DNA from: Thraustochytrium sp. TN22
Taxonomy: Eukaryota; Sar; Bigyra; Thraustochytrida; Thraustochytriidae
Assembly: GCA_013306675.1 (NCBI GenBank)
Contig: JABLUY010000228.1
Span: 1-58,296, forward strand
Reading direction: 5' to 3'
Length of the DNA: 58,296 bases
Positions 38,046-47,018 of the stretch are shown piece after piece (within the stretch, counting starts at the first letter, position 1; the number at the start of each line of letters is the position of its first letter). A program made the translations under genes and the position numbers. A model generated the notes under the pieces. That model had not been told where the DNA came from. It did no database searches and saw nothing but the letters and a program-made list of their open reading frames with translations.

Positions 38046-39680
38046 CTAGCTGATAGAAATACTTGCGACCGCGGCGACATCATTACCGTCGTCGCCAGCA
38101 TCGCAATACGGGTAGACGTTGTTGTTGGTGTGCTCGTCGAGCTTGGGCACAGCGGTCTTGTAGCAGCGTTCCTTAATGTCGTACCAAGACTTGAGCTCCT
38201 CGAGGATGATGCCCTTCATGCGGTGGAGCACGTCAGCATAGGCCTTGTCCTGTGAGAGCTCGTGCTCCTCTCGCGGATCCGAGGTGAGCTCGTAAAGGCA
38301 AAAGTCGTTGGGACAGGGGTGCGGCGCGTTGGTCCTGGTCAGGGGCTGATCGCCCGAATCCTGGAGCGAGCTCCAGGTGACTGGCCAGCCGGCCGTGCCC
38401 TTGATGATCTTCCACTGGCGGCCCTGGTCGTCATCAACAGTCATACCAAAGCCGTGGTTGAAGTAGCTGACGCTGCCCAGGACCACGGACTTGCGTGCCG
38501 GCGCGAGCGCTGCCCGATCCGAGTCGTTGGCCGCCGTAAGGTGCGCCCAGTGCGAGACGCTGTCGAGAGGCCTCTTGGTCTCGAGCGAGTAACCCGCCAC
38601 GTCGCCTAGCGTCGCGAACCAGTCGGTGATGTGCATGAGGCCGGCATAGGTGCTGCCGCGGTTTCGGATGCCGTAGCCAGCCACAAAGGCCGTGCCGTGC
38701 ACGCCGCCTTCAAAAATGGTGTACTTGCCGCCCCGCAGCGGCGTGTTGCGGCTGCCGCAGGAGTCGGTAGTATCGACCGGCCCGCCGTTGTCCGTGGACA
38801 CGACGATGAGCGTGTTGTCGTCTGTCATGCCATTGCGCTCGAGCGCGTCCAAAATCCTGCCCACGCCCATGTCCGCGGCCGCCAACATGCCGGCGAACTG
38901 CCGGCGCCGGCCCGACTTGAGCCGCGTCAGGTACGGCTCCACGTATTCAGGCGGGACTTGATTGACCTGGTGACCGCCGGCATGGACGGCCTGGAAGGCG
39001 ACAAAGAGAAAGAGCGGAGGCCTGCCCGGGCCAAGCGCTCCGTGCCTGTTGATGACCTCGATCGCCTTGTCGGTGAAGAGCTCGGTCGAGTACACTGTTT
39101 GTGACTCCCACGCGACGCGGACGCAGGAGGAGTTGCTGCAGCGCGGCGCCTTGGCGTCGATCATGTCGTGCCAGATCTTGTCACTCGAGCTGTAGTGCTG
39201 GAAATAGTCCATGGCCCCCGTCAGGTAGCCGTAATAGGTGTCGAAGCCGCGGAAAGTCGGCGTGTGCTCCCAGGTGTGGTGGCCAAGGTGCCACTTGCCC
39301 ACCATGTGCGTCGCGTAACCTGCCTCCTTGAACTTTTGCGGCAGCATCACCTCCTCTAGCTCCACGCCAATTCCCGAGGTGGCGCTGAGGATGTCGTGCA
39401 CACCCGTGTGGTGCGAGTATCGCCCGGTCTGCAGCGCCGCGCGGCTTGGCGAGCACACGGAGTGCACGTGGTACCGCATCAGGTCCACGCCGCGCTTCAT
39501 TAGCCCGTCAAGGTGCGGCGTATCGATCTGGTTCCCATTGCGGTGGCCGAGGTCTGCCCACCCCATGTCGTCGAAGAGCACGAAGACCACGTTCGGCTTG
39601 GCGGCCCTCGCATGCACGGCCATGGCCAGCGCCAGCGCCGCCAGCGCCGCCAGCGCCTGCAACGGCTTGCCGCGCATCAT
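38046..39680 (-). CDS. Secreted type I sulfatase, copy B (arylsulfatase B/J-like)
   Basis: 544 aa and nearly identical to copy A. It is two residues longer in the signal peptide (…ALALAMAVHARAAKPN). The formylglycine signature CSPSRAALQTGR starts at Cys76, and the DDMGWADL, VGKWHLGHH and STDNGG active-site blocks are all intact, so it should be catalytically competent. Differences cluster in a few residues (VDTTDSCG for VHTIDSCG; KYTIFEGG for KFTVFEGG; SYFNHGFG for SYGHHGFG), which may reflect drift or slight retuning. Both copies keep their own ~500-bp 5' flank, so both could be expressed. Confidence 0.92.
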   Translation of the reverse strand: MMRGKPLQALAALAALALAMAVHARAAKPNVVFVLFDDMGWADLGHRNGNQIDTPHLDGLMKRGVDLMRYHVHSVCSPSRAALQTGRYSHHTGVHDILSATSGIGVELEEVMLPQKFKEAGYATHMVGKWHLGHHTWEHTPTFRGFDTYYGYLTGAMDYFQHYSSSDKIWHDMIDAKAPRCSNSSCVRVAWESQTVYSTELFTDKAIEVINRHGALGPGRPPLFLFVAFQAVHAGGHQVNQVPPEYVEPYLTRLKSGRRRQFAGMLAAADMGVGRILDALERNGMTDDNTLIVVSTDNGGPVDTTDSCGSRNTPLRGGKYTIFEGGVHGTAFVAGYGIRNRGSTYAGLMHITDWFATLGDVAGYSLETKRPLDSVSHWAHLTAANDSDRAALAPARKSVVLGSVSYFNHGFGMTVDDDQGRQWKIIKGTAGWPVTWSSLQDSGDQPLTRTNAPHPCPNDFCLYELTSDPREEHELSQDKAYADVLHRMKGIILEELKSWYDIKERCYKTAVPKLDEHTNNNVYPYCDAGDDGNDVAAVASISIS

Positions 39681-40557
39681 CGCGGCGAACCGAGGCGAGC
39701 TAGTGTTAGTTACCCTGTCGAGTCGCTCTACCTGCCTGGACGCCGACGCTCCGAGCCGGGGCGCCGTTGGTGATTGACGCCGCCGCGGTGGCCTGGCCTC
39801 AGCTGAGCAGGCTGCTCGCGCCGGATCTTGGCTCTCGGATACTGGGTCAGAGGGGTACCGGGTCAGAGGGGTACCGGTAACTGGTACCTGCGGTTGCGGT
39901 TGTTGTAGCCTAGAGAGCTAGCCCTTTGGCTGCTGTGTGAGGGAGCTTTCGCCAAATTAGCATGTTGGTGCGAGGTGGGCAATGACATTCTGCATGCGCA
40001 GGGGCTAACTTTTGACAAGCTGCTGATGTCATGATTTACTGTTAGTTGCCTCGGTGGGGTTCGCTCGTCGTGCTCTGCCGGAATAGCAGCCCAACTGCTT
40101 GGTTCGGGTGCTCGGTCTCGCATCCTCTGGCTTTTGCAAATTTGAGCTCGAGCCGCCTTGCTCATAGCTCTCGGCCCTTCGGCGCGTGCCGGCGCAAGGA
40201 AGCCGCCCCCTTCGCGGGCCCGCCGCTTGCTCGCCTGAGCTGGGCTCCGCGGGCAACTGCTAGGACAGGGCGGCATTGCATGCGAGGCCGCCAGTCCGAG
40301 CGCTGCCGCGGGCGCTTGAGCTGCTGACAGGGACCTTGGCCGCGCACTGATGTAGAGTCAATGAAGGATTGCTTGATGCTTTACTGCCGCCTGTAAAGGC
40401 GCAATTCTTGTGCTTCAAGGATGTGTAGGCCATCCCGTGCCAGGCCGCCGCCATCACCGCGATGCGCCCCGCTGGGGGGGGGGGGGGGGGGCTACCGGAA
40501 ACTTTGATGGGCGAGTCGCCGCACTGCAGCCTGCGAGCGTCGGGCTGGCCGTCCATC
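39681..40557. other. Intergenic, with an 18-base G run
   Basis: Upstream flank of sulfatase B, then unique sequence of mixed composition. A homopolymer of 18 G occupies 40474-40491. No intact gene is seen. Confidence 0.5.
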
Positions 40558-40731
40558 TCGTACAAGCTGCGTCCTCGCAGCGCGCGCGCCGGCCTCTTTG
40601 CGCCGCTCGTACGTGGCCCACGGGAGAACATGTACGGTGGTGTCTACCGTGGCGGCCCATCTTACTGCAAGCCCTGGCGACAGCAAGGCGGGAAGGCCTC
40701 CCTCGGTCAATTTCTTTAGGAATGCGTCCAC
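40558..40731 (-). pseudogene. Possible mitochondrial-carrier (SLC25) remnant
   Basis: On the - strand a short frame reads LTEGGLPALLSPGLAVRW followed by ATVDTTVHVLPWATYERRKE. That matches the second half of a mitochondrial carrier repeat (EG…L..G…R…, then YExxK). Nothing else of a carrier is intact nearby, and its 5' end overlaps the sulfotransferase stop region. A single short match, so tentative. Confidence 0.3.
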
Positions 40732-41813
40732 GACGTCGAAAGAAGCTCGTCGTCCGAGAGCATGCTAAGGTTTTCCGTCCTCATGGCTTCCCAGATCCGC
40801 CAACACCTCGGGGAGATTGCGTCTCGAACGCGCCGAATGGTGGGATCACTCTCGGAAACCTGTTGGGACGTACCGACTCCGGGTTTCCACCACAAACTCT
40901 CAAAGTTCTCGTGAAACTCCTCGGCGGATGGCATCCGGAGACCAGAAACGCCAATCGCCTTCAGCTTCTCATATGCCACCGTTGCAGCCCGATATGGGGA
41001 CTCCATGAGGTCCGCATGCTGTAAGATTACCGTTGGCACGTTGTGCTTGCGACAGGCCACGAAGGCCTGCACGTAGTACTCCTCATACACCTCTGCGACG
41101 GCCGTGAGCGGCCAGTTCTTGCAGAAGCGAATGTTGCGAGAGACCTGCTCCAGCGGGTCGCGCGAGACGATCACGCACACTGGTGCTCGGCCTGAGGGCG
41201 TGCCTGTCAGCCACTGATCGGCGAACAAGCACATGCGCGGTTCCTTGACGACGAAGCTGCGGTCGCCGACCTCCTCACTCAAGTCCTCGAGGACTTTTTT
41301 CGAGGCGTTGAAGAAGGAGGCTTTCTCCTCAGGCGAGGCTCGGTCCCATTCGTACCCATAGCCCAACCAGGTCGGGTTCCACTTTGGGCTGTGCGCAATC
41401 ATGAATGGCTCATCCACGTCCAACACTTCCCCCCGCTCGAAGTACTTGACCTTGCTCCCGCCCATCTTGAGCAGCTTCTTTCTATCGCCAGCATCGAGAC
41501 CGAGGTTCATGAGCATGAGAGTTATCAACGAGGTGCCAGTGTGATGCATGCCGAAGACATAGACGGCTGACAGCTGTTCATCTCGCAAAGGCAGGGCCGG
41601 AGGCACCTCTGAGACGTCCTCCGTTGAGCTCAGCTGTTCATCTCGCAAAGGCAGGGCCGGAGGCACCTCTGAGACCCCCCCCGTTGAGCTGAGCTCGGAC
41701 GGTCTGTCTACCGAGAACCACGTGCCCCGAAACTGGAGCGCCACCATGAAGAGGCCGACGGCCGTGACGACGACGAGACCCTTGAACATGATGCTCAGGT
41801 TGGTGCTCCTCAT
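40716..41813 (-). CDS. Golgi-type single-pass (type II) sulfotransferase
   Basis: 365 aa. A short cytosolic tail and one membrane span (~9-27, MFKGLVVVTAVGLFMVALQF) give type II topology. The stem holds a perfect-looking 20-residue tandem repeat (42-61 and 62-81, core VSEVPPALPLRDEQL). The catalytic domain starts with the PAPS 5'-phosphosulfate loop VYVFGMHHTGTSLIT (84-98). FVVKEPRMC and a 3'-phosphate-binding VCVIVSRDPLEQVSRNIRF follow, where the Arg-Asp-Pro and spaced Ser fit carbohydrate sulfotransferases. It would transfer sulfate from PAPS to glycans in the Golgi lumen. It sits ~1 kb from two sulfatases on the same strand, suggesting a sulfated-glycan locus. Acceptor unknown. Confidence 0.82.
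   Translation of the reverse strand: MRSTNLSIMFKGLVVVTAVGLFMVALQFRGTWFSVDRPSELSSTGGVSEVPPALPLRDEQLSSTEDVSEVPPALPLRDEQLSAVYVFGMHHTGTSLITLMLMNLGLDAGDRKKLLKMGGSKVKYFERGEVLDVDEPFMIAHSPKWNPTWLGYGYEWDRASPEEKASFFNASKKVLEDLSEEVGDRSFVVKEPRMCLFADQWLTGTPSGRAPVCVIVSRDPLEQVSRNIRFCKNWPLTAVAEVYEEYYVQAFVACRKHNVPTVILQHADLMESPYRAATVAYEKLKAIGVSGLRMPSAEEFHENFESLWWKPGVGTSQQVSESDPTIRRVRDAISPRCWRIWEAMRTENLSMLSDDELLSTSWTHS
41571..41690 (-). repeat. 60-bp coding tandem duplication in the sulfotransferase stem
   Basis: Two 60-bp copies beginning CAGCTGTTCATCTCGCAAAG at 41571 and 41631, in frame. They differ only near the end (GTCCTCC against CCCCCCC). Confidence 0.92.
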
Positions 41814-41817
41814 CCTG

Positions 41818-41912
41818 CGCCCGGCGCAGCCCTGCGCAGCCCTGCGAAGCCCTGCGCAGCCCAGCGCAGCGCAGCGAAGCCCAGCGCAGCCCAGCGCAGC
41901 GCAGCCCGATGT
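41818..41912. repeat. GCGCAGCCC minisatellite
   Basis: Degenerate 9-15-bp units of GCGCAGCCC/GCGCAGCGAAGCCCA type, immediately upstream of the sulfotransferase start, in its likely 5' UTR or promoter. Confidence 0.8.
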
Positions 41913-42864
41913 ATGCGCGCCGCGAGCAACTCTGGTGTTGCCTCGCGCGCGCGAGCTCTCCGTTGCTCCGTGTATGCGGCGCGGCAGAAGCCGTGCGTGT
42001 TGCCAGGCTGGCCCGCCGCGGCACCAGCCAAGGCCTAGTGGTGCTTTCGCACTTTGCAGTCTTTGCCCGCCGCCAGAAGGGGGTTACTCTGTGCGAAAAG
42101 TAGTTAGTTTGCCGCCGCCCCTGCAACCCCTTTTCAAGTTGGCGCTCGGTGCTCGGCGAGTCTGCGTCGACTTGTAACAACTCTGTCAGGCACAGCCTGC
42201 ACACGAGGATGGAGCTCGAAGGACGCCGCGCGACACGGCGGGGGAGGAGATGTGAAAGGGAGACGCATGCGATCCGACCTGGCCTGGTGCGCGCGTGAAT
42301 AAGAGCTTGCTTGGCCGGCGGCTGAGATTCGTCTGCATCTGTCAACCGCTGACCCGGAGGCAGTGCAGATTGGAGGCCGCGAGAGCTAGTAGCCAGGCCG
42401 CCTAAAAAAAACAAAGGCTTGCTTCAGCCAGGTGGGCTGCACTGGGAATGTTTCCTTGTGAGGCAGGCCACTATGAAGGCCGGGGCGCGCTGCTGGTGAT
42501 GCTTGACTGTGAGTGCAGAGCGCTCCCAAAGGATCTACAAAAGTCGATCACGGCCGCGGGAAAACCATCGTTCACACCCCTTGCCTGAACTCTGGGTCCA
42601 CCTTGCACTCCGAGGAACTGAGCGTGGTCACAGCGTGCGCGAGCGCGCGGATGCTTGGCGCCTACCAGGGTGGACATTGCGGGGATTGCGCCCGGCCTAA
42701 CTGTAAAGTTCAATTGCGCTGCCCCTCGAGGCAGTCTAACGTGCGCACTCGCTTGCGAGATGTTGGTGACGCCAAAAGGGACTTTAGCCTCAGTCAATCA
42801 ATGGACGTGTTGTCACGCTACTCCAACACGAGACCAGAGCGCCCTGCGGCGCTAGCCCTGCCCC

Positions 42865-43020
42865 CTATTGGCTCTCGGGCGTCGCTGAGCTCGCAGAGGA
42901 CGAGGACTCCGAGCCTGACTCGCTCCGCGACGAATAGTCGCTCGGCGAGGCTGGCTCGGCGCCCAGTGAGTCAGCAACGTCGGGCTCGCGCAAGGGCTCG
43001 TCCAGCGTCGAGTTGGCCAA
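42865..43020 (-). pseudogene. Possible C-terminal fragment of an acidic Ser-rich protein
   Basis: A - strand frame reads ANSTLDEPLREPDVADSLG and then a DYSSRSESGSESSSS-type acidic tail before TAG. Its composition resembles the acidic tails of other genes in this window (e.g. the Sfi1-like protein). There is no convincing start or upstream body, so it may be a relic or a 3' exon. Confidence 0.2.
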
Positions 43021-43557
43021 GGCCGCCTCCGCTGTCTCATGTGCTCTCCGTGCAGAGCAGTGGGAGTACAATGGGGGACGATCGAAATCGATGTCAGGGT
43101 GTGCAGCACGGGTGGCATGTTTTCAAAAGAATAAAAATACGCAGCGGGACCTGTGCGAAGGGTCTTTGACTGTCTGCGATGAGGGTATTATTACGCCTGC
43201 TCATCAGCGCGAGAAGTTCCAGGTGAAACCTTTGGAGAGCTTCTGCGAGTACTTTCGCGTGTCGTGAGAATGTATTGGACAGATGGAAGCCTGTCAATGA
43301 GGATGACAAGGTCGTCGAACCAACCCACGGCCGAGATGAGACCCGCGGCTTTACAATTGCAACAGGTGTGGCCATGCGTACCGTGACAGTGAGATTGTTG
43401 CCGCATGCCGCGGCTTTTGCAGTGGCCGCGACTCGAACCTGGCGAGCTTAGCCCGACACTGACTGTGAGACCCGGCCCGGCTGCGGTGGCGACTCGTCAA
43501 GGACTGCGCCGCAGACGACCACTGCAACTCCAGCGACAGAAAAAAAAGGGCGGTCTG

Positions 43558-43931
43558 GCAGTCGTGCCACAAGACAGGCAAGGTCGTCAAGACCGCGAGC
43601 CTCCATCCTTTTCGTCCAAAAGGGGCTCTGCTCGGGCCACTAGAAGGGCAAGAGTTCTGCACTGCGGTGCCCGGCTTCCGCTGCGCTTGAATCATGCCCA
43701 TGACCTTCTCTCTTGCCGACTCGGACCTCGTGTGCATCAACATTGCAGTCGTGCCACAAGACAGGCAAGGTCGTCAAGACCGCGAGCCTCCATCCTTTTC
43801 GTCCAAAAGGGGCTCTGCTCGGGCCACTAGAAGGGCAAGAGTTCTGCACTGCGGTGCCCGGCTTCCGCTGCGCTTGAATCATGCCCATGACCTTCTCTCT
43901 TGCCGACTCGGACCTCGTGTGCATCAACATT
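43558..43931. repeat. 187-bp tandem duplication (two apparently identical copies)
   Basis: Bases 43558-43744 and 43745-43931 read the same throughout by eye, each starting GCAGTCGTGCCACAAGACAG and ending CGTGTGCATCAACATT. No coding content is recognised. Identity implies a very recent event or an assembly artefact. Confidence 0.93.
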
Positions 43932-44016
43932 GTATGCTTGCACACCTGTCTGTGTGTGGGCTCGCATGCAATGCGACGGTGCTCATTTCTTTCTGGTTTA
44001 CATGGTCCTTGTGCTC

Positions 44017-44424
44017 CTACTTTGTTGCCTCCACGAGACCAAATCGCATCGTCAAGAACCAATCCGGGTCTTGTTTGCTGCAAAGAACACGCACGCGCTT
44101 GCCCTGCGACCCACGCCCGTCGCTCCCGCGAGCGGTTGAGGTTTCCTTGTGAAGAGGCTGTGACCGCGTCCGAGGCGTGGTCGTGGGCTTGCTCGAATCG
44201 CGGCCATCACGTGAGTTGCTTGACGTGACCGAGTCTCGGCCCGAGGTGCGGCCGTCGCGCATGGCATCGCTTCGCGGCACGCGCGCCTGCGCACTAGAAC
44301 CCTGGCCCACGCTATTCTTTGGATTGGATGACGTGGGCGGGCGGTCGATGCGCTCTTGTTTTCGCCGCGCGCCGGCCCCACGCTTGCGCCTCCTCTCTGA
44401 TTTCCCCCAGAGCCAACGCATCAT
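44017..44424 (-). CDS. Hypothetical basic Ser/Thr/Arg-rich protein
   Basis: A 135-codon frame from ATG 44424 (MMRWLWGKSERRRKRGAGAR) with a basic start and a hydrophilic body rich in Ser, Arg, Thr and Gly (…SVTSSNSRDGRDSSKPTTTP…). No domain is recognised. Amino-acid usage is less like random GC-rich translation than neighbouring frames, but nothing else supports it and it could be spurious. Confidence 0.25.
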   Translation of the reverse strand: MMRWLWGKSERRRKRGAGARRKQERIDRPPTSSNPKNSVGQGSSAQARVPRSDAMRDGRTSGRDSVTSSNSRDGRDSSKPTTTPRTRSQPLHKETSTARGSDGRGSQGKRVRVLCSKQDPDWFLTMRFGLVEATK

Positions 44425-45355
44425 GGTGCTCGTGCCCGTGCACGCCGTGCGATCCTGCCGCTCCTGTCTCACGTCGGCGGCTGGCTCGTCGGTGTTCCGG
44501 GTCTGCTGGCTGCGCAGGATGCGCCAAGCATGCGCAGCATGCGCCAGCACGCTGGCCGGCAGCCGATCTCGTTTGGCTCGACCTCCAAGGCGGAGAACGC
44601 CGCGACGCCTCCGGGTACGCCCGGTACTCGGCCGACCCGGTCGACCAGGTCGCGGCGATCAGACGGCGTGACAGCTCAACGAACGACACGGAAGAGCGCA
44701 AACCAGCTCCTCGAGCGGAGAACCGCGCGCCGGTAACCTAGCAGCTCGAGAGCAGGGCGAGCTTGACGAGCTCCAACGCGCTGCCGACGGCGAGATGCGG
44801 CTTCGTTCTACTCATCCGGCTCGCACGCCACGTCTGCTGGCCGCGTTGATCAGCCAGACGATTCGGCCGGATGGAACACCGAGTAGCACGGCACAAGAGC
44901 TAGCTGCGGCGAGAGGCCGCCGGCAATGCCCACAACCATGACTCGGACGATTGATCGTCGCAGACTTCTTGCGCGCTCCGAGATCGCCGCCTCGCTCCCC
45001 GTCGCCCACGGGCCGGCCCGGGGCAGACGACGCGGGCCGGCGTCGTCGGAAAACGGCGAGCGCGGCGACGCGGCGCGGCCGCCCCAAATTGGCGCAAGAT
45101 CGTGGCACGACTCGGACTGATGAGCGGCGAGGTGGGCGCAGACCGCGGACTGACTGACCATGGTGACAGTGAAGCCGCAGGCAGCCCTGACATGATTGAC
45201 ATTGACATTGAGGATGCTCTGGCAGACCCGAAAGCTCCCCAGGCAAAGGGCGCAGACAGACCGCGAGGCCGCGCAGCGCGGCGCAGTCCCGCGACGACGC
45301 GGAGCCCGGCGCGGGGAAACGACCCGGACCCGGCCGAGCCTCGGGCATCGCGAAG

Positions 45356-46936
45356 ATGGGGTCGAACAGGAGCAAGGAGACCGAGGAGGCGGAGGCGCTG
45401 TACCTGGGCGTGGACGTGGGCACGCAGTCGCTCAAGGCGTGCGTGTACGACGAGGCGATGGAACTCGTGCACGAGGAGGCGGTGAACTTCGACAAGGAGC
45501 TGCCAAAGTACAAGACCAAGGCAGGGATGATCGTGGTGGACGAGGCGGCAGGCGTGGTGCGGTCGCCGGTGCTCATGTGGTTCGAGGCGCTGGATCGGGC
45601 GCTGGAGCGGCTCGCGAAGGAGGTGGACCTGACGCGCGTGGTGGCGCTGTCCGGGAGCGCGCAGCAGCACTCGTCGGTGTGGTGGGCGGCGTTCCCGGAG
45701 AAGCTGGACCCGCAGCGCGCGCTGGCCGAGCAACTGCGCGAGGCGTTTTCGACGGAGCTGTCGCCGATTTGGGCGGACTCGAGCACGTCCGAGGAGGTGC
45801 GGCGCGCAGAGGAGCGCGTGGGCGGCGCCGCGGCCATGCAGCAGCTGACCGGGTCGGTGGGCACGGAGCGGTTCACCGGCAACGAGATCGCGCGCATGGC
45901 CCGGCGTGAGCCGGCCGTGTACGCGAGGACGGAGCTGGTGCAGCTGCTGAGCACGGCGCTGTCGAGCATCTTTCTGGGCAAGCCAGCTGCAACGGACGCG
46001 AGCGACGGCGCCGGCATGAACATGCTGGACCTGAACACGCTGCAGTGGATGGACGGCCTGGAGGACGTCTTCGGCGCGGAGGCGCTGCGCGACAAGGTGG
46101 GCGAGGTGTGCGCGGTGAACAGCGACCTGGGCCCGATCGCGGACTTTTTCGTGGAGCGCTACGGCTTCTCGCCGTCGTGCAGGGTGGTGGCGGCGACGGG
46201 CGACAACCTGGCGACGCTGATTGGCACGGTGGACCAGCCGACAGACGTGATTGTGAGCCTGGGCACGAGCGACACGGTGCTGAGCCAGCAGTCCACGCGC
46301 GAGTCGGTGAACCCTGCTGGCCTGGTGTTCCCGCACCCGACGGACCGCGAGCTGTACATGGTCATGGTGTGCTACAAGTCTGGCGGCGACGCGCGCAGTG
46401 GCATCAAGGGCGCGGATCACAGCTTCGACGAGATGGACGAGGCGCTGCTGGCCGCGGCGGACCCGGAAGAGCCGGACGTGGTGCTGATCCACTTCCCGCA
46501 CGTGGAGATCGCGCCGCGGCCCATGCAGGCGTGCACGCGCGCCTTTACGGCGGAGGACGGCACCGAGGTGGACCCGGACTCGCTGACGTGGCGCCAGAGG
46601 ATGCGCGGCGTGATTTTGGCGCGGGCGCTAGCCATCAAGACGCACGTGGAGGACTGCGGCGGCTCCTTTGAGCGCGTCGTGGTGACGGGCGGCGGCAGCA
46701 AGAGCAAGGGCATCCACGCGGTGCTGCGCGAGGTGCTGGGCGTCCCGGTGGTGGCCTCGGTCCAGGCGGACTCGGCGTCGTGCGGCGCGGCGCTCAAGGC
46801 GATGCTGGCCGTGGGGCGGTCGCCGTCCAAGTCGCACGCCGGCTTTGCGGAGCGCGAGGGCGTCGCGTCCTTTACGGCCGTGCCGTCCACGGACCTGTAC
46901 AGGGAGATCGAGGCGCAGCTCGAGTCGGCCAAGTAA
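45356..46936 (+). CDS. XYLB: Xylulokinase (FGGY carbohydrate kinase)
   Basis: 526 aa, close to human XYLB (536). It phosphorylates D-xylulose to xylulose-5-phosphate, feeding the pentose phosphate pathway. The FGGY_N domain opens LYLGVDVGTQSLKACVYDE (phosphate-1 loop) and includes the XYLB-typical VVALSGSAQQHSSVWW. Next is ADSSTSEEVRRAEE with substrate-binding Asp. FGGY_C contains VVAATGDNLATLIGT, the phosphate-2 loop IVSLGTSDTVLSQQ, and the adenosine loop VVTGGGSKSKGIHAVL, followed by a conserved Ser-Cys-Gly-Ala-Ala-Leu-Lys-Ala. The start is the first ATG of the frame; a short acidic leader precedes the first strand. No introns. It converges on the FBXO9-like gene with only ~82 bp between stops. 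Confidence 0.93.
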   Translation: MGSNRSKETEEAEALYLGVDVGTQSLKACVYDEAMELVHEEAVNFDKELPKYKTKAGMIVVDEAAGVVRSPVLMWFEALDRALERLAKEVDLTRVVALSGSAQQHSSVWWAAFPEKLDPQRALAEQLREAFSTELSPIWADSSTSEEVRRAEERVGGAAAMQQLTGSVGTERFTGNEIARMARREPAVYARTELVQLLSTALSSIFLGKPAATDASDGAGMNMLDLNTLQWMDGLEDVFGAEALRDKVGEVCAVNSDLGPIADFFVERYGFSPSCRVVAATGDNLATLIGTVDQPTDVIVSLGTSDTVLSQQSTRESVNPAGLVFPHPTDRELYMVMVCYKSGGDARSGIKGADHSFDEMDEALLAAADPEEPDVVLIHFPHVEIAPRPMQACTRAFTAEDGTEVDPDSLTWRQRMRGVILARALAIKTHVEDCGGSFERVVVTGGGSKSKGIHAVLREVLGVPVVASVQADSASCGAALKAMLAVGRSPSKSHAGFAEREGVASFTAVPSTDLYREIEAQLESAK

Positions 46937-47018
46937 GAACATTGACAGTTTGCTTTTTAATTGCGTGGTCGAGGGGGTTGGTGGCGCGAGGGTACATTTT
47001 TCCTTGACCTATTCTCGT

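Larger units (their letters stand above)
37436..39925. repeat. Segmental tandem duplication, copy B (broken TDP1 5' end + sulfatase B)
   Basis: Second copy of the ~2.5-kb unit. Its distal end has gained a short direct repeat (GGGTCAGAGGGGTACCG twice near 39844-39877) absent from copy A. Coding parts differ by few substitutions; spacer parts by small indels. Confidence 0.85.
41913..45355. other. Gene-poor 3.4-kb region
   Basis: No confidently coding gene. It contains small repeats, a 187-bp exact tandem duplication (43558-43931) and a few short protein-like frames listed separately. Composition is less GC-rich than flanking coding DNA in 42.3-44.2 kb. The last ~500 bp is the xylulokinase upstream region, with a GATTGACATTGACATTGA short repeat at ~45190-45212. 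Confidence 0.5.

Noticed and set aside
40474-40491. Run of 18 G as a functional G-quadruplex
   Set aside because: A bare homopolymer outside genes; length may be a sequencing or assembly artefact, with no supporting context.
43403-43480. tRNA or SINE-like GGTTCGAGTC on the - strand
   Set aside because: T-stem has two mismatches, the A box is absent and the acceptor stem pairs only 5 of 7.
44900-46501. 533-codon - strand frame opposite xylulokinase
   Set aside because: Antisense to a fully conserved XYLB; Arg/His/Leu-rich composition.
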